Source: an uncultured Actinomycetes bacterium (GTDB lineage Bacteria; Actinomycetota; Actinomycetes; S36-B12; UBA5976). From it: a stretch of DNA of 6,425 nucleotides. Under the pieces are notes generated by a model that ran no database searches, was not told where the DNA came from, and saw only the letters and a program-made list of their open reading frames with translations. Numbering within the stretch: the first letter of the stretch is position 1; every line of letters begins with the position of its first letter. Positions 5,407 to 6,425 of this stretch are shown here, in pieces. A program made the translations under genes and the position numbers. The stretch spans positions 1-6,425 of the forward strand of contig CAIYGJ010000130.1 in assembly GCA_903925705.1 (NCBI GenBank). The letters run 5' to 3'.

Positions 5407-6425
5407 ATGGAAAAGCCGAAAGTGGTCGTACTTGGTGCCGGTTTCGGCGGATTGACCGCAGCTCGCGCTCTAGACAAGCATGCTGAAGTCATCTTGATTG
5501 ATCGTCATAACTTTCAAACTTTCTTACCGCTTTTGTATCAAGTTTCCACTGCTGGCCTGGCTGCAGACCATGTTGCCTATCCAATCCGTGGTGCTTTGCG
5601 CAAAACTAATGTCCAATTTCGAATGGGCACCCCAGAGAAAATCGATGCCGCAGCAAGCGAGCTTACATTGGCCGATGGTCATGTAATTAAATATGACCAC
5701 TTAATCATTGCGCTAGGATCCACAACTGCAGATTTTGGCATACCTGGAGTCAAAGAAAATGCCTTAGGCATGAAGACAGTTGGCGAAGCATTAACGATTC
5801 GCTCGGAAGTCATGCGAGCTTATGAGGAAATGTGTCGCCAAGGCAATACCGAGAAACTCGATATTGCAATTGTTGGCGGCGGTCCTACTGGTGTTGAAAT
5901 GGCGGGTGCTTTTGCCGAGTTGGTGCGTGGTCCACTTCGCTCAGATTATGCAGATGCGGCTAATCGGGTTCGCGTTTCCATAATCGAAGCGGGCCCAAGA
6001 TTGGTGCCATCTTTTTCTGAGTCATTATCAACTAGAACACAAAAAGACTTGGAGAAGTTGGGCGTTCAAGTTCTAACTAATACTTCGGTCAAGGAAGTAC
6101 TGCCTGATTCAATCCTGGCTCTTGATGGAAAGTCGATTCCTGCAAATACAACCGTTTGGGCCGCCGGCGTTAAGGGTGTACCTGCAATGGCTCGGTTGCA
6201 CCTTCCTACGACTAGAGGCCGGATTGATGTTTCGAGCACACTGCAAGTTACGGGCTATGAAAATGTTTGGGCAATTGGAGATATAGCTGGAGTTGTTGGC
6301 GCCGATGGCGTTCCTCTTCCGATGGTTGCGCCAGTTGCCATGCAGCAAGGAAGATTCCTAGCAAAACAGATTCAGGCAGTTACAACTGCACAGCCACTTC
6401 AAAACTTTAAATATAAAGACAAAGG
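5407..6425 (+). CDS. ndh: Type II NADH:quinone dehydrogenase (NDH-2), 3' end outside window
   Basis: A single-subunit, non-proton-pumping FAD enzyme on the inner face of the membrane that passes electrons from NADH to the quinone pool. 339 codons are visible with no stop; typical NDH-2 is about 400-470 residues, so the C-terminal membrane-anchoring part is missing. Residues 1-15 give the FAD motif GAGFGG (10-15). The DRHNFQTFLPLLYQVSTAGL stretch is characteristic of NDH-2. The NADH-binding Rossmann motif GGGPTGVEMAG starts at 157. AIGD at 289-292 is the second FAD contact, and APVAMQQG at 308-315 corresponds to the quinone-site AQxAxQQ motif, here with Pro in place of the first Gln. The start is supported by the GAGG site and by the glycine motif beginning nine residues in. 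It lies 36 bp after SDR 2 in the same direction; it could recycle NADH from the SDR enzymes or be an unrelated housekeeping gene. Confidence 0.9.
   Translation, partial: MEKPKVVVLGAGFGGLTAARALDKHAEVILIDRHNFQTFLPLLYQVSTAGLAADHVAYPIRGALRKTNVQFRMGTPEKIDAAASELTLADGHVIKYDHLIIALGSTTADFGIPGVKENALGMKTVGEALTIRSEVMRAYEEMCRQGNTEKLDIAIVGGGPTGVEMAGAFAELVRGPLRSDYADAANRVRVSIIEAGPRLVPSFSESLSTRTQKDLEKLGVQVLTNTSVKEVLPDSILALDGKSIPANTTVWAAGVKGVPAMARLHLPTTRGRIDVSSTLQVTGYENVWAIGDIAGVVGADGVPLPMVAPVAMQQGRFLAKQIQAVTTAQPLQNFKYKDK

Noticed and set aside
1..6425. Mobile element, CRISPR array, tRNA or rRNA genes
   Set aside because: No transposase or integrase reading frame, regularly spaced repeats, terminal inverted repeats or tRNA-like cloverleaf was seen on either strand.

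Overview
The window looks like chromosomal DNA from a free-living bacterium with moderate to low GC (an eye estimate in the mid-40s to about 50 percent). Genes are packed tightly, several joined by 4-bp ATGA stop/start overlaps. The three-gene complex-I-like module has a ferredoxin subunit whose second cluster reads CMWCGIC...CPFDALFW and a C subunit with a proline-rich tail; both recall actinobacterial homologues as I remember them. My best guess is a low-GC actinobacterium, for example a small-genome aquatic one. That is inference, not proof; no rRNA or other phylogenetic marker is present.

Left part (1-1878, + strand): the 3' two-thirds of a RarD/EamA-type 10-TM transporter, followed after 9 bp by three small genes resembling complex I / group 4 hydrogenase subunits B, C and I. 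The B-C and C-I junctions are ATGA overlaps. All four Cys ligands of the B-subunit cluster and all eight Cys of the I-subunit ferredoxin are present, so the module looks functional. The large subunit D, the membrane subunit H and the antiporter-like subunits are absent from the window.

Middle (1879-2547): yajQ on the minus strand, convergent with the ferredoxin gene with no gap between stop codons. Upstream of it, about 177 bp separates it from a divergent oxidoreductase operon. This spacer carries a perfect 6-4-6 palindrome, a plausible sigma70-like promoter for the + strand and a second perfect inverted repeat in the presumed leader.

Right part (2548-6425, + strand): short-chain dehydrogenase 1 (SDR), a possible 19-codon ORF that exactly bridges the gap, a flavin-containing monooxygenase (FMO), SDR 2 (ATGA overlap with the FMO), then after 36 bp a type II NADH dehydrogenase that runs off the right edge. 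The SDR-FMO-SDR arrangement suggests a small catabolic or biotransformation pathway in which alcohol/ketone redox steps flank an NAD(P)H- and O2-dependent monooxygenation. NDH-2 could re-oxidise the NADH the dehydrogenases make, or may simply be the next housekeeping gene. The substrate cannot be read from the sequence.
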